From: Bacteroidota bacterium
GTDB lineage: Bacteria; Bacteroidota; Ignavibacteria; Tepidaquicellales; Tepidaquicellaceae
Length of the DNA stretch: 56,744 nt
Assembly: GCA_018266875.1 (NCBI GenBank)
Contig: JAFDZR010000056.1
Span: 1 to 56,744 of the forward strand
Direction: 5' to 3'
A program made the translations under genes and the position numbers. This document shows positions 56,527 through 56,744 of this stretch, piece after piece (the stretch's first letter is position 1; every line of letters starts with the position of its first letter). The notes beneath the pieces are model-generated. The model saw only the letters and a list, made by a program, of their open reading frames with translations. It was not told the DNA's origin and did no database searches.

Positions 56527-56546
56527 AGCAATACTGTCCAAATTAA
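56527..56546 (-). promoter_or_regulatory. Upstream element shared with the gene at 97-999 (copy 2)
   Basis: This is the exact 20-base reverse complement of 5-24, lying about 108 bases upstream of the ATG at 56418 and in the same orientation to its gene as copy 1. Read on the minus strand, TTGGAC is followed after 17 bases by ATAAAT, which could be a sigma-70-like promoter, but copy 1 has no equally good second box. Confidence 0.4.
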
Positions 56547-56628
56547 ATTTTAATCATAAGAAATACTTTAATATTTAAAATCTTTTAAACTTTTTAATAT
56601 ATTTTTTCAAACTATCCGTCTGTGAATT

Positions 56629-56744
56629 ATTGCCGTTAAGAATTCGTGCTAAATTGCGTCAATAAAATTTCCCTGTCCGGGAAATTTGTGCAGCAAATTT
56701 TGAGTTGGAAATTTTATCGCAATTTTTCACGAATTTAGGCAATT
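56629..56744. repeat. Long imperfect inverted repeat at the window edge
   Basis: The left arm (56629-56672) and right arm (56707-56744) pair through the blocks ATTGCC, AATTCGTG, AAATTGCG and ATAAAATTTCC with small insertions. An inner hairpin AAATTTG / CAAATTT (56682-56700) lies in the loop. The right arm runs to the last base, so the element may continue beyond the window. It may be a MITE-like or hairpin repeat. Confidence 0.7.

Larger units (their letters stand above)
56419..56744. other. Gene-free right end of the window
   Basis: It holds the leader of the 952-residue protein gene, the shared 20-base element at 56527-56546 and, from 56629 to the end, a long imperfect inverted repeat. No reading frame is seen. 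Confidence 0.6.

Overview
The window looks like a chromosomal stretch of a Bacteroidota/Chlorobi-group bacterium, most likely class Ignavibacteria. The signs are an AT-rich genome, frequent TTG/GTG starts, three secreted proteins with the type IX secretion (T9SS) C-terminal signature QN(F/Y)PNPFNP, four secreted proteins with dockerin-like calcium-loop C-termini, long-form IspG and IspH, a GWxTD protein and a histone H1-like small protein. No transposase, phage gene, CRISPR array, rRNA or plasmid function is visible. There is one tRNA, tRNA-Pro(GGG).

Layout. 1-3.1 kb: an outer-membrane barrel-like protein and a secreted M1 metallopeptidase. 3.1-7.7 kb (minus): rpsA, cmk and an unrecognised helical protein. 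7.9-12.7 kb: a secreted SGNH-hydrolase-like protein with a dockerin-like tail, an Omp85/BamA-type protein and a DUF2851 protein. 12.7-17.1 kb: a TPR lipoprotein, a DUF58 protein, a GWxTD protein and rimO. 17.7-22.8 kb (plus): hflX, an acyl-CoA dehydrogenase, ispH and an sbtA-sbtB bicarbonate transporter/PII pair. 22.9-24.0 kb: a deoxyhypusine-synthase-family protein (possible homospermidine synthase). 24.4-29.6 kb: a multi-pass membrane protein with an in-frame 11-copy pentanucleotide repeat, then two tandem kelch-like T9SS cargo proteins. 29.6-36.1 kb (minus): a tight run kup, CDP-alcohol phosphotransferase, nucleotidyltransferase, rhomboid protease, ispG. 36.5-41.8 kb (plus): sdhC-sdhD, histone H1-like protein, lepA, lepB, hemW. 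41.8-44.2 kb (minus): mgtE and an AUR1-like PAP2 protein. 44.5-47.6 kb: META lipoprotein, tRNA-Pro, radC, DUF1737 protein, small membrane protein and a DnaJ-type chaperone. 47.7-56.4 kb (minus): three large secreted proteins, two with six Asp-box (BNR/sialidase-like) repeats, all ending in the same C-terminal module as the SGNH protein.

How the genes fit together. Most of the window is housekeeping: translation, isoprenoid synthesis, ion transport, respiration, heme and envelope biogenesis. Between these lie secreted and surface genes. Two kinds of C-terminus occur side by side: the known T9SS sorting domain (3 proteins) and a paralogous module of about 170 residues that includes a dockerin-like calcium-loop pair (4 proteins). 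The signals most worth following are the pentanucleotide tract, which looks able to switch a membrane protein on and off by slippage; the four-copy C-terminal module; a 20-bp exact inverted sequence lying upstream of the first and last genes in the same orientation to each; and the sbtA-sbtB pair. All functions are read from motifs by eye. No database search was run.
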